Positions 1 to 7,735 of a DNA stretch of 11,439 bases are shown here, one piece after another. Location of the stretch: the NCBI GenBank assembly GCA_945868935.1, contig CAMBNE010000014.1, forward strand, positions 1-11,439, in the 5' to 3' direction. The DNA is from an uncultured Clostridia bacterium (GTDB taxonomy: Bacteria; Bacillota; Clostridia; Oscillospirales; Acutalibacteraceae). Position numbers and translations under genes: made by a program. How positions within the stretch are numbered: position 1 is the first letter of the stretch; the number at the start of each line of letters is the position of its first letter. The notes beneath the pieces were generated by a model, which saw only the letters and a program-made list of their open reading frames with translations, did no database searches and was not told the DNA's origin.

Positions 1-1
1 A

Positions 2-1387
2 GAAATCCTCAAAGGCTTGCGTGACAGCTACGAAGCGCATCACAAGGTAAAAATCAGCGACGAGGCAATCAGCGCCGCAGTAACGCTTTCTTCACGATAT
101 ATTGCCGACAGATACCTTCCCGACAAGGCAATTGACCTTATCGACGAGGGTGCGTCAAAGGTAAGACTTGCAACGCTTACTTCACCGCCCGACGTTAAGT
201 CGCTTGAGGACAGAATTACCGACTTTGAAAAGGAAAAGGCGAGTGCCGTTAACGAGCAGGATTTTGAGCGTGCCGCAAAGCTGCGTGACGAGCAGAAAGA
301 GGTACAGGCTCAGCTTGACAATGCCAAAAAGGAATGGCAGGAAAGACAGAAAAACAGCAGCGGTGAAGTAACCGCCGAGGATATTGCGAAAATCGTTTCC
401 GACTGGACGGGAATCCCCGTTGTTCAGCTCACAAAAGAGGAGAGCGAACGTCTGCTCAATATGGAGAAGGTTCTCCACGAGCGTGTAATCGGTCAGGACG
501 AGGCTGTATCGGCAATCTCAAAGGCTATAAGACGAGGCAGAGTCGGACTTAAAGACCCGAAACGTCCCGTAGGTTCGTTTATCTTCCTCGGTCCGACAGG
601 CGTAGGTAAGACAGAGCTTTGCAAGGCACTTGCACAGGCAATGTTCGGCGACGAAAACGCAATGCTCCGACTTGATATGAGTGAATATATGGAGAAGCAC
701 ACGGTGTCAAAGCTTATCGGCTCACCGCCCGGATATGTAGGCTTTGAGGAGGGCGGTCAGCTCACCGAAAAGGTAAGAAGAAAGCCGTATTCGGTAGTGC
801 TCTTTGACGAGATTGAAAAGGCTCACCCCGATGTGTTCAATATGCTCCTCCAGATTCTTGAGGACGGCAGACTTACCGACTCACAGGGCAGAACGGTTGA
901 CTTCAAGAACACCGTAATTATTATGACCTCTAACGTCGGTGCACGTCTGATTACCGAAAAGCAGAAGGCTCTCGGATTTGCTTCCGACGAAAACGAGAAA
1001 AAGCAGGACAGCAAGGACATCAAAGAGCTTGTAATGGGCGAACTCCGAAACGTTTTCCGTCCCGAATTTCTCAACCGTGTTGATGACATTATCGTATTCA
1101 ACAAGCTTACGCAGGACGAAATTAAGCAGATTGCAACAAAAATGCTCGATACTCTTGCAAAGCGACTTGAAAAGCTCGACATCAGAATCACCTTTACCGA
1201 CGAAGCCGTTACTGCAATTGCCGACAAGGGCTTTGATGAAAACTACGGTGCAAGACCGTTGCGCAGAGCAATCCAGAGCGAAATTGAGGACGCACTCTCC
1301 GAGAAAATGCTCGAGGGCAGCGTCAAGGATAATTCAGACGTTGTCTGCTCCTACAGCGACGGCAAATTCACCTTTGAAACAAAGTAA
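2..1387 (+). CDS. clpC: ATP-dependent Clp protease ATP-binding subunit ClpC, 3' part (5' end outside window)
   Basis: ClpC is a cytoplasmic HSP100/AAA+ unfoldase that threads substrates into the ClpP peptidase. The frame is open to the left edge and ends at TAA 1385-1387, leaving 461 codons. Family members have about 810-850 residues, so the N-domain and most of the first AAA module are missing. Counting from the TTG at 17 (not taken as a start, since the frame runs through it): the end of D1 with RYLPDKAIDLIDEG at 32-45; a UVR-type helix pair around 68-100 (DFERAAKLRDEQ); D2 Walker A GPTGVGKTE at 192-200; pore loop GYVG at 239-242; Walker B VVLFDEIEKAH at 260-270; sensor 1 TSN at 304-306; arginine-finger region FRPEFLNR at 347-354; sensor 2 GARPLRR at 411-417. 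The LGF tripeptide at 319-321 sits where ClpC proteins carry the ClpP-docking loop, so ClpP partnering is likely. The UVR linker favours ClpC over ClpB. No mcsA/mcsB or ctsR is visible. The gene is intact at its 3' end. Confidence 0.96.
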   Translation, partial: EILKGLRDSYEAHHKVKISDEAISAAVTLSSRYIADRYLPDKAIDLIDEGASKVRLATLTSPPDVKSLEDRITDFEKEKASAVNEQDFERAAKLRDEQKEVQAQLDNAKKEWQERQKNSSGEVTAEDIAKIVSDWTGIPVVQLTKEESERLLNMEKVLHERVIGQDEAVSAISKAIRRGRVGLKDPKRPVGSFIFLGPTGVGKTELCKALAQAMFGDENAMLRLDMSEYMEKHTVSKLIGSPPGYVGFEEGGQLTEKVRRKPYSVVLFDEIEKAHPDVFNMLLQILEDGRLTDSQGRTVDFKNTVIIMTSNVGARLITEKQKALGFASDENEKKQDSKDIKELVMGELRNVFRPEFLNRVDDIIVFNKLTQDEIKQIATKMLDTLAKRLEKLDIRITFTDEAVTAIADKGFDENYGARPLRRAIQSEIEDALSEKMLEGSVKDNSDVVCSYSDGKFTFETK

Positions 1388-1430
1388 GGTTGCTCCTTTG
1401 CTAAATCATAATTATTGTGAAAATAAAATG

Positions 1431-1468
1431 AGTCCTCAGAGTTCAAAACTCTGAGGATTTATCTTTTA
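1431..1468 (+). terminator. Rho-independent terminator after clpC
   Basis: A near-perfect inverted repeat pairs 1431-1443 with 1447-1459 (core CCTCAGAGTT against AACTCTGAGG), with a loop of about three bases. It is followed by the T-rich run TTTATCTTTT. It lies 44 bases after the clpC stop and in the right orientation, so it should separate clpC from the next + strand gene. Confidence 0.88.
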
Positions 1469-1670
1469 GATGGTAAAATAAACAAAAAAATTTAATATTC
1501 TTTACTTTTTTAGAGATATATGGTAACATATTGTTGGTACGTAAAGTGTTATTATCGTCTTATAAATATAAAAATCATTTTGTGAGATTTTTTATCGGCA
1601 ATGGGGGATAACATTTTGCTGCGTTTCTTCATTGAAACATATTTAATCTATAGAGAACTGCTCCGAAACG

Positions 1671-1770
1671 GTCGGGCAAAATAGGTTTTGAAAGTATCAA
1701 TCTGTCTGCCCGAATTGCCTGTGGCGGAACAACACCGAATTGCTTGTCAAGGCACGTGTTTTTTATTTTC
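1671..1770 (+). promoter_or_regulatory. Possible structured 5' leader of the zinc-ribbon membrane protein gene
   Basis: TCGGGCA (1672-1678) can pair with TGCCCGA (1707-1713), enclosing a smaller TTGA/TCAA hairpin (1688-1691 with 1697-1700). Further on, AACAC (1731-1735) can pair with GTGTT (1756-1760) around a small inner TGCTT...AAGGCA hairpin, and a T-rich run TTTTTTATTTT follows directly before the ribosome binding site. This could be a regulatory leader or attenuator. I do not recognise a known riboswitch class, and the stems are short enough that chance pairing is possible. Confidence 0.3.
1710..1752. repeat. Imperfect short direct repeat in the leader
   Basis: CCGAATTGC occurs at 1710-1718 and again at 1735-1743, a 25-base period. 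The similarity continues imperfectly for about nine more bases (TGT and GG shared). Two half-sites on about the same face of the helix could be a regulator binding site, or part of a dispersed repeat. The copies are short and the function is unknown. Confidence 0.45.
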
Positions 1771-1777
1771 AGGGGGA
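1771..1777 (+). promoter_or_regulatory. Ribosome binding site deciding the start at 1784
   Basis: AGGGGGA lies six bases before the ATG at 1784. The frame is open for 32 further codons upstream, but those have no comparable site and encode nothing family-like, so this site fixes the start at the zinc ribbon. Confidence 0.8.
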
Positions 1778-1783
1778 TTTAAG

Positions 1784-3508
1784 ATGTATTGTTCAAAATG
1801 TGGAAATGAGTTATTGGAGGGAGTTAAGTTTTGCCCGAAATGCGGTAAAAAAACATCAGTTACAAATTCAGAAGTAGCAAATGGTGATATGGTATCAGAT
1901 AATAATGCTTCTGACGAGATGTATACAGGAAATAAAAATTATCTTGCAGAAAAAACCACTTTTTTTCAGAAGATAAAGAATAAGAGTGCAGAATTCTGGA
2001 ATAAGCTAAGTATGTATGACAGAGTAATAATCATATGCTTGTTAGTTTGTTCGCTTTTTTGCCTTATTGCATTTTTGAGCGGAAAGGTGTTTTCAGGGAT
2101 TATTTCATTGGTGCAGGTGACCCTGTTTGTTGTTGCCTTACTTGTGAACAAGCAAATAATTAAAACGCCGAAAAAGTGGATAAGTATTCTTTCTTTTGCC
2201 CTTGCTTTTTCGCTGATTGTACCCTACCTGTCCTTATTTAGCAGTAATTTAGTCAATACTGAAAATGATTATAAGAATAAAGTTTATGAAAAAAATAATT
2301 ATGCTGCAACAGATAGTTCAGAAACTATGGATGAAGAAAAGCATGATTGGGCTGATGAATTATTAATTAATTGTCTTCCGAAACCGCAATCAGATAAATA
2401 TGAATTATTAGACAATACGGATGAATATCTGTCAGTAGATGTCTATGAAATCTCAAAAACAGAATTTTCAGATTATGTAAAATCTTGTAAAGAAGCAGGA
2501 TTTACTGTTGAAACAGAAGTATCAGATACGTCATTTTTTGCATATAATCAAGAAGGATATAAACTGAATATCGATTATAATGCAAGCGAGGAAAAAATGC
2601 ACATAAGCGTTGAAGCGCCTGTTGAAATGAGCAATATTCAATGGTCTGACTTCAATGTTAACAAAATAATTCCTACCCCAAAATCAAAAACAGGAATAGT
2701 CGAGCAGGATGATGAAGACGGACTGAAAGCCTATATAGGTAAAACTTCTATTTCTGATTATAACGAGTATGTAAATGAATGTATAAAAAGTGGATTTAAT
2801 GTAGATAGCGATAAATCCGAAAAGAGCTTTTCTGCAAAAAACAGTGAGGATTATTCTCTTAAGATTGAGTATAAAGGCAACAGCGTAGTTTACATAGATT
2901 TATATGTACCTGAATATATAATAAATATTGAAGTGAATTGTGTTGAAAACTTAATATTCAGTAAATATGATGTTGAAATCTATGTGGATGATGAGAAACA
3001 AGGCACTCTTGATCATGGCAAAACTGATACTTATACAGTTAGTTTGAAGAGAGGTACTCATAAAATTAAATGTCATAAACTCAATGATTCTACCGTCAAG
3101 GGTGAGGCTACGGTTGAAATCACAAAAGATGAAACTATAAAAATTGAACTTTATTGTACAAGTGATGAAGTAAAAGTTGATAATCTTTCTGAAACTACTC
3201 CTGTAGAAACAAGCGAAACAGAGGAAAGCAAAACTGAATCTAAAGCAGAATCTAAAGCAGAATCTTCAGATAGTTCAAGCAGCAGTAAGACTTATTATGA
3301 AGAAAATTCTTCTGACAAGAGCAGTGAAGTATCGAACAAAACCGATAACTATAGTAATGACAGAAACGAGGATATCGTTTATATAACGCCAACAGGTAAA
3401 AAATATCATAGAAGTTATTGCCGAACAGTTAAAGGAGAATCAAGTGAAATTAAGCGTGGAGATGCAGAAGCTCAGGGCTACGATGCTTGTAAGGTTTGCA
3501 ATCCTTGA
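1784..3508 (+). CDS. Zinc-ribbon membrane protein with duplicated extracellular domain and C-terminal Ada-like metal site; unknown function
   Basis: 574 residues; function not recognised. ATG 1784 is chosen because AGGGGGA (1771-1777) lies six bases upstream and the zinc ribbon begins at once; the frame is open further upstream but without signals. In order: zinc ribbon C3-x2-C6-x10-C17-x2-C20; acidic/polar stretch; three membrane helices at about 79-99, 102-121 and 132-152. Lysine-rich segments before helix 1 and between helices 2 and 3 predict the N-terminus inside and the rest outside. Two copies of a domain of about 90 residues follow (189-280 and 287-377), sharing W, PxPxS, YVxxCxxxGF, SFxAxN and YxLxIxY; they resemble the DUF6591 type found in other zinc-ribbon proteins (from memory). 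Then a PEGA-like beta domain (about 378-458), a Ser/Glu/Lys-rich linker (about 460-530) and a C-terminal module like the Ada/thermonuclease-associated metal-binding tail, with VYITPTGKKYHRSYC and likely ligands H542, C546, C569 and C572. It looks like an envelope sensor or surface protein. It is much A+T-richer than its neighbours (about 29% against 48% G+C in 100-base samples), which may mean transfer. Transcribed alone, convergent with the ATPase operon. Confidence 0.85.
   Translation: MYCSKCGNELLEGVKFCPKCGKKTSVTNSEVANGDMVSDNNASDEMYTGNKNYLAEKTTFFQKIKNKSAEFWNKLSMYDRVIIICLLVCSLFCLIAFLSGKVFSGIISLVQVTLFVVALLVNKQIIKTPKKWISILSFALAFSLIVPYLSLFSSNLVNTENDYKNKVYEKNNYAATDSSETMDEEKHDWADELLINCLPKPQSDKYELLDNTDEYLSVDVYEISKTEFSDYVKSCKEAGFTVETEVSDTSFFAYNQEGYKLNIDYNASEEKMHISVEAPVEMSNIQWSDFNVNKIIPTPKSKTGIVEQDDEDGLKAYIGKTSISDYNEYVNECIKSGFNVDSDKSEKSFSAKNSEDYSLKIEYKGNSVVYIDLYVPEYIINIEVNCVENLIFSKYDVEIYVDDEKQGTLDHGKTDTYTVSLKRGTHKIKCHKLNDSTVKGEATVEITKDETIKIELYCTSDEVKVDNLSETTPVETSETEESKTESKAESKAESSDSSSSSKTYYEENSSDKSSEVSNKTDNYSNDRNEDIVYITPTGKKYHRSYCRTVKGESSEIKRGDAEAQGYDACKVCNP
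3236..3265 (+). repeat. 12-base tandem repeat in the linker of the zinc-ribbon protein
   Basis: GAATCTAAAGCA is repeated exactly at 3236-3247 and 3248-3259, followed by half a unit (GAATCT). It encodes Glu-Ser-Lys-Ala steps in the low-complexity linker. The period is a multiple of three, so copy number can change without a frameshift. Confidence 0.85.
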
Positions 3509-3533
3509 TTTCATTGTTAAAAATTAAAAGTAA

Positions 3534-3577
3534 AAGGGAAATATGCAGTCAGTTTGCATATTTCCCTTATTTTTAGT
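3534..3577. terminator. Bidirectional terminator between convergent units
   Basis: A perfect 14-base stem pairs 3534-3547 (AAGGGAAATATGCA) with 3555-3568, with a seven-base loop. On the + strand it is followed by TATTTTTAG; on the - strand by TTTTACTTTTAATTTTT. It can therefore end both the zinc-ribbon gene (stop at 3508) and the ATPase operon (stop at 3584). Confidence 0.9.
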
Positions 3578-3583
3578 TTAAAC

Positions 3584-4240
3584 TCAATGTGCGGAATAGT
3601 TATGCGCCTTGTCAAGCAGCATATCTTTGACCTTCATAAGCCTTGTGCGGCTGCTTCGGTCATTTTCCTCAAGCTTCATTGAAATATATTTTATTGTTTC
3701 CTGATAGCGTGGAATCATTACGTGCTCAAGCGAGTTTACACGTCTGCGTGTCTTTTCAATCTCTGCCGACATCATTTCACAGCTCTTTTCAATCTGAGCA
3801 AGCCTGATAAGGTCGGGTAGCAGCTTTTCGAGCGACATTACCGCATCGTCAAGCTCAAAGGACGTGAACGCAAAACCGTAGGGAAAAATATCGCCCTTGT
3901 CGTTTGTTCTTGTTCCTGCCGTAAAAACCGGCGTTTCAACGCTCATAATGTTGTGCGATTCAACATCAATCGTCACCTGCTGTTTCGGCGACATCAGCGA
4001 AGCGTCAAGCGCCTGCTTAGACATAACTGCGCTTGCGTTTACAAAGTGAGCGTTGCACTCTGAAAGCTCCTTTTCAATCTTTTCACGCAGTTCACGGTTT
4101 TCTCTTACGAGGTCAAGAAACTGGCGCATAAGCTCGTCACGCTTATCCTTTAACATCTTGTGTCCCCGCACGGCGGTTGTAAGCTGTTTTTTCAGCTTTG
4201 ACAACTGCATTCGTGTGGGATTTACATTCATAATTGCCAT
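3584..4240 (-). CDS. atpD: V-type ATP synthase/ATPase subunit D (central rotor shaft)
   Basis: Subunit D is the long coiled-coil shaft that turns inside the A3B3 head and, with F and C, links catalysis to the membrane ring. At 218 residues it has the usual family length. The N-terminus MAIMNVNPTRMQLSKLKKQL matches the family signature (NVNPTR followed by LxxLKxxL); N- and C-terminal parts are heptad-like charged helices (about 10-70 and 150-205), as expected for the coiled coil. ATG 4240 is supported by GAGGGTG (4248-4254) seven bases upstream; the ATG three codons later is a less likely alternative. It follows B by 21 bases and is the last gene before the terminator, so no subunit genes lie downstream. 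Known in E. hirae as NtpD. Confidence 0.96.
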   Translation of the reverse strand: MAIMNVNPTRMQLSKLKKQLTTAVRGHKMLKDKRDELMRQFLDLVRENRELREKIEKELSECNAHFVNASAVMSKQALDASLMSPKQQVTIDVESHNIMSVETPVFTAGTRTNDKGDIFPYGFAFTSFELDDAVMSLEKLLPDLIRLAQIEKSCEMMSAEIEKTRRRVNSLEHVMIPRYQETIKYISMKLEENDRSSRTRLMKVKDMLLDKAHNYSAH

Positions 4241-4261
4241 AAATCAGCACCCTCAATGCAG

Positions 4262-5635
4262 TTATTGTTTGCCGTAGAACTCGTCGAGCATATCGTCCTT
4301 AATACGTTTAAGTTCACTTCTCGGTAGAATCTGCAGCAGCTTCCAGCCGATGTCAAGTGTTTCCTCAATCGAACGGTTGTTATCGTAACCCTGCGAAACG
4401 TATTCCTTTTCAAACGCCTCGGCAAACTCTGCATACTTCTTATCCATATCGGTAAGAGCCGCCTCGCCGAGAATTACCATAAGCTCTCTTGCATCCTTAC
4501 CTCTTGCGTAAGCGGCAAAGAGCTGGTTCATAGTAGCCGCATGGTCCTTTCTTGTACGCTCGGGTCCGATACCCTTGTCCTTAAGACGTGAAAGCGAGGG
4601 GAGAACGTCAATCGGCGGCGTTACGCTCTTGCGGTAAAGCTCACGGGAAAGGATAATCTGTCCCTCAGTAATGTAGCCCGTAAGGTCGGGAATAGGGTGA
4701 GTTTTGTCGTCCTCAGGCATTGTAAGAATAGGAATAAGCGTGATTGAGCCGTCTTTTCCTTTAAGTCGTCCTGCACGCTCATAAAGAGTTGCAAGGTCTG
4801 TGTACATATATCCGGGATAGCCGCGTCTGCCGGGAACTTCCTTTCTTGCGGCGGAAACCTCACGCAGAGCGTCGGCGTAGTTTGTAATATCGGTCATAAT
4901 AACGAGCACGTGCATACCAAGGTCAAATGCGAGGTACTCAGCGGCGGTAAGCGCCATTCTCGGAGTTGCGATACGCTCAATTGCAGGGTCGTTTGCAAGG
5001 TTTACAAACATAACCGTTCTGTCGATTGCGCCCGTTTCCTTAAAGGACTCAACAAAGTAGTTTGACTCCTCAAAGGTGATACCGATTGCGGCAAATACAA
5101 CGGCGAACTGCTCATTCTTTCCTCTTACTGTAGCCTGCTTTGCAATCTGTGCGGCAAGCTGAGAATGGGGAAGACCCGAAGCCGAGAAGATAGGAAGCTT
5201 CTGACCTCTTACAAGCGTGTTAAGTCCGTCAATTGCGGAGATACCTGTCTGAATAAACTCCTGCGGATAGTTTCTTGCCGCAGGGTTCATCGGCGTACCG
5301 TTGATGTCAAGTCGCTTTTCGGGAATCAGCGCAGGGCCGCCGTCAATCGGATTTCCGAGGCCGTCAAATACTCGTGAAAGCATATCGGGGGAAACGGGAA
5401 GCTCCATTGACCTGCCCAAAAAGCGTACCTTTGAACCTGCAAGATTGATGCCTGCCGCAGACTCAAAAAGCTGAACAAGAGCGTTGTTGCCGTTTACTTC
5501 AAGCACCTTGCAGCGGCGTGTTTCACCGTTGGGAAGCTCGATTTCGCCGAGTTCGTCATACTTTACGTCCTCAACGTCGCTAATCATCATAAGAGGGCCA
5601 GCGACCTCTCTTATTGTACGGTATTCCTTCGGCAT
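4262..5635 (-). CDS. atpB: V-type ATP synthase/ATPase subunit B (non-catalytic head subunit)
   Basis: Subunit B alternates with A in the A3B3 head and completes each catalytic site. 457 residues, full length for the family. The P-loop position reads SASGLPHS (151-158), the degenerate form typical of B, so it is not the ATP-hydrolysing subunit. The alpha/beta family signature [12 protein letters not shown] lies at 340-351; R350 is the expected arginine finger that reaches into the A-site. The N-terminal beta-barrel begins [12 protein letters not shown]. The start codon shares its A with the stop codon of A (TGATG on the - strand), with AAGGAGT at 5644-5650 inside the end of A, so translation is probably coupled and A:B production kept equal. 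Confidence 0.97.
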   Translation of the reverse strand: MPKEYRTIREVAGPLMMISDVEDVKYDELGEIELPNGETRRCKVLEVNGNNALVQLFESAAGINLAGSKVRFLGRSMELPVSPDMLSRVFDGLGNPIDGGPALIPEKRLDINGTPMNPAARNYPQEFIQTGISAIDGLNTLVRGQKLPIFSASGLPHSQLAAQIAKQATVRGKNEQFAVVFAAIGITFEESNYFVESFKETGAIDRTVMFVNLANDPAIERIATPRMALTAAEYLAFDLGMHVLVIMTDITNYADALREVSAARKEVPGRRGYPGYMYTDLATLYERAGRLKGKDGSITLIPILTMPEDDKTHPIPDLTGYITEGQIILSRELYRKSVTPPIDVLPSLSRLKDKGIGPERTRKDHAATMNQLFAAYARGKDARELMVILGEAALTDMDKKYAEFAEAFEKEYVSQGYDNNRSIEETLDIGWKLLQILPRSELKRIKDDMLDEFYGKQ

Positions 5636-7401
5636 CAGTCATCACTCCTTTTCAGTACATCTGCAATTTCACTGTCGAGCTGTGCCTCAATCTGCTCAAA
5701 CTCGTCATTTATCCTGTCTTCAGGCTCGTACTTAAAACGTCCGATTCTTTCACGAACGGGAAGATTTACGAGCATTTCAATGTCAGCGCCCTTGTTAAGT
5801 CCGTCAAGAGCCTTGTCGTAGTAGCTCAGAATTGCACGCATCATAAGCACCTGCTTTTTCAAAGAGGTGTAGGTGTCTGTCGGGTCAAAAGCGTTCTGAT
5901 GCAGATAGTCCTCACGGATTGAACGTGCAGATTCAAGCTTGAGTCTGTCGGGAGCGGAAAGTGCGTCCATACCAACGAGGTTTACAATTTCCTGCAACTC
6001 CGATTCGTCCTGTAACAGAGCCATAAGTCTGCCCCTCAGCTCCATAAAGTCGGGAGCGGCATTTTCCTTGTACCAATCGGCAAGCTGGTCTGTGTAGAGC
6101 GAGTAGCTTGTCAGCCAGTTGATTGCAGGGAAGTGACGCTTGTAAGCAAGGTTTGCGTCAAGTCCCCAGAACACCTTTACAATTCTAAGAGTAGCCTGCG
6201 ATACCGGCTCGGAAATATCGCCTCCGGGAGGTGATACTGCGCCGATAACGGACAGCGCACCCTCGGTATCCTCAGTGCCGTTTACGATAACTCGTCCTGC
6301 TCTTTCATAGAACTGTGCAAGACGGCTGCCGAGGTATGCGGGATAACCTTCTTCACCGGGCATTTCTTCAAGACGACCTGACATTTCACGCAGAGCCTCT
6401 GCCCAGCGTGAGGTGGAGTCAGCCATAAGCGCAACCGTATAACCCATATCACGGAAGTATTCCGCAATAGTAATACCTGTGTAAATTGAAGCCTCACGAG
6501 CCGCAACTGGCATATCGGAGGTGTTTGCAATAAGCACTGTTCTCTCCATAAGCGAGTTGCCTGTTCTCGGGTCCTTAAGCTCAGGGAACTCGTTAAGAAC
6601 GTCGGTCATTTCGTTGCCACGCTCACCGCAGCCGATGTAAACGATAATGTCTGCTGCCGCCCACTTTGCAAGCTGGTGCTGAACAACCGTTTTGCCCGAA
6701 CCGAACGGTCCCGGAACAGCGGCTACACCGCCCTTTGCAAGCGGAAAGAGTGTGTCAATCGGTCTTTGACCTGTTGTGAGAAGAATATCGGGATAGAGCT
6801 TTCTCTTGTAAGGTCTGCCCACACGGACAGGCCATTTTGTAAGCATTTTAACTTCGGTTTTATCCTTGCCGTTGTCGATTACGGCAATAACCTCGTCAAT
6901 TGTAAAGTCACCCTCGTTGATTTTTTCAACAGTACCCTCAACCTTGTTCGGAACGAGGATTTTGTGCAGTACAGCGTGAGTTTCCTGAACTGTACCGAGT
7001 ACGTCGCCCGATACAACCTTGTCACCTGACTTTACGCTCGGTGTGAAGTGCCACTTCTTGCTGTGGTCAAGCGAGGGAACGTCAACGCCTCTTTTGAGGT
7101 TTGTTCCTGCGACCTTCATAATTTCGTTAAGAGGGCGCTGGATACCGTCGTAAATTGAACCGATAAGTCCGGGTCCAAGCTCAACCGAAAGCGGTGCGCC
7201 TGTTGATTCAACGGTTTCTCCGGGACCGAGTCCCGAGGTTTCCTCATAAACCTGAATGGAGGCTTTGTCGCCGTGCATTTCGATTATTTCGCCGATAAGA
7301 CGCTGACTGCTTACCCTGACAACGTCGAACATATTTGCATCACGCATTCCGTCTGCAATTACCAGAGGGCCTGCGACCTTTGTAATTATTCCTGTTTTCA
7401 A
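5635..7401 (-). CDS. atpA: V-type ATP synthase/ATPase catalytic subunit A
   Basis: Catalytic subunit: hydrolyses (or makes) ATP at the A/B interface. With the TTG at 7399-7401 as start it has 588 residues and begins [19 protein letters not shown], which is how this family normally begins. The frame is open a further 18 codons upstream, but those codons overlap F and resemble nothing in the family. GAGGTG (7408-7413) sits six bases before the TTG, and its GA comes from the stop codon of F. A GTG three codons earlier is possible but has no spaced ribosome site. Seen in the protein: V/A-type non-homologous insert around 95-190; Walker A GPFGSGKT (231-238); catalytic glutamate E260 in GCGERGNEM; Walker B region [17 protein letters not shown] from about 323; [11 protein letters not shown] near 390. 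No key residue is missing. It ends in the TGATG overlap with B. Confidence 0.95.
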   Translation of the reverse strand: MKTGIITKVAGPLVIADGMRDANMFDVVRVSSQRLIGEIIEMHGDKASIQVYEETSGLGPGETVESTGAPLSVELGPGLIGSIYDGIQRPLNEIMKVAGTNLKRGVDVPSLDHSKKWHFTPSVKSGDKVVSGDVLGTVQETHAVLHKILVPNKVEGTVEKINEGDFTIDEVIAVIDNGKDKTEVKMLTKWPVRVGRPYKRKLYPDILLTTGQRPIDTLFPLAKGGVAAVPGPFGSGKTVVQHQLAKWAAADIIVYIGCGERGNEMTDVLNEFPELKDPRTGNSLMERTVLIANTSDMPVAAREASIYTGITIAEYFRDMGYTVALMADSTSRWAEALREMSGRLEEMPGEEGYPAYLGSRLAQFYERAGRVIVNGTEDTEGALSVIGAVSPPGGDISEPVSQATLRIVKVFWGLDANLAYKRHFPAINWLTSYSLYTDQLADWYKENAAPDFMELRGRLMALLQDESELQEIVNLVGMDALSAPDRLKLESARSIREDYLHQNAFDPTDTYTSLKKQVLMMRAILSYYDKALDGLNKGADIEMLVNLPVRERIGRFKYEPEDRINDEFEQIEAQLDSEIADVLKRSDD

Positions 7402-7407
7402 ATTATA

Positions 7408-7413
7408 CACCTC
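7408..7413 (-). promoter_or_regulatory. Ribosome binding site selecting the TTG start of subunit A
   Basis: GAGGTG on the - strand, formed partly by the TGA stop of subunit F, lies six bases (TATAAT) upstream of TTG 7401-7399. No ATG is available near the family-typical N-terminus, so this site supports the unusual start and couples A to F translation. Confidence 0.75.
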
Positions 7414-7735
7414 AATCGTTGAAGATAATATCGGAGCCGACAGCCTGTTCAACAAACGATGACAGACGTTTTAAGCCAGTACCCGTATTGCCCTTTACGC
7501 CGGGAACGGGAATAATAGCGGGAGTCAGCTTTTCTTCATAGCGGCTTCGCTCTTTTTCAACCGAATCAAACAGCTCTTCGGTAAGAAAAATAATTGCGTA
7601 ATTGTCGCTGTCTGCAATGTTGCGGAGAAGGTGCGGACAATCTTCGACGTTTTCGCAGGGATAGATGTCTATTCCGATTGCGCAAAAGCCCTTTATGCTC
7701 TCGCTGTCGCCGATTACGGCAATGTTTTTAGCCAT
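7412..7735 (-). CDS. atpF: V-type ATP synthase/ATPase subunit F (rotor)
   Basis: Small rotor subunit that binds D in the central stalk (called NtpG in E. hirae). From the ATG at 7735 it has 107 residues and starts [17 protein letters not shown], matching the Rossmann-like N-terminal strand and GDxxSxxGF motif of the family. The middle has [12 protein letters not shown], and the C-terminal part has [10 protein letters not shown] and [10 protein letters not shown], also typical. A GTG at 7744 would add three residues and has AGAAAGG close upstream, so the exact start is uncertain. The ATG overlaps the last eight bases of C (ATGGCTAA), and the stop at 7412-7414 feeds into the ribosome site of A. 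The gene is therefore translationally tied on both sides. Confidence 0.93.
   Translation of the reverse strand: MAKNIAVIGDSESIKGFCAIGIDIYPCENVEDCPHLLRNIADSDNYAIIFLTEELFDSVEKERSRYEEKLTPAIIPVPGVKGNTGTGLKRLSSFVEQAVGSDIIFND

Larger units (their letters stand above)
1460..1783. other. Gene-free gap with two compositional halves
   Basis: No convincing coding frame was found on either strand between the clpC terminator and the ATG at 1784. A hand count gives 22% G+C for 1461-1560 but 49% for 1661-1760, so the second half looks like a separate block. A weak promoter candidate is TTTACT (1501-1506) and TAACAT (1524-1529) with a 17-base spacer; each box matches four of six consensus bases, so it is only a suggestion. 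The second half holds inverted and direct repeats, described separately. Confidence 0.6.

Noticed and set aside
823..1227. 134-codon open frame on the - strand opposite clpC
   Set aside because: It lies wholly opposite a well-conserved AAA+ coding region, and its Ser/Val-rich protein looks like a frame shadow with no ribosome site.
1632..1654. TTGAAA and TATAGA as a promoter for the zinc-ribbon gene
   Set aside because: The spacer is only 11 bases, too short for a sigma-70-type promoter.
1744..1750. TTGACA on the - strand as a -35 box
   Set aside because: No reasonable -10 element at 16-18 bases downstream, and it would drive transcription into the clpC terminator region with no gene there.
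1688..1783. N-terminal extension of the zinc-ribbon protein by 32 codons from a TTG
   Set aside because: No ribosome site at that start, the peptide is unlike any membrane or signal sequence, and a clear AGGGGGA precedes the ATG at 1784.
6676..7029. 117-codon open frame on the + strand opposite subunit A
   Set aside because: Fully opposite a conserved ATPase region including its P-loop; no family similarity seen.
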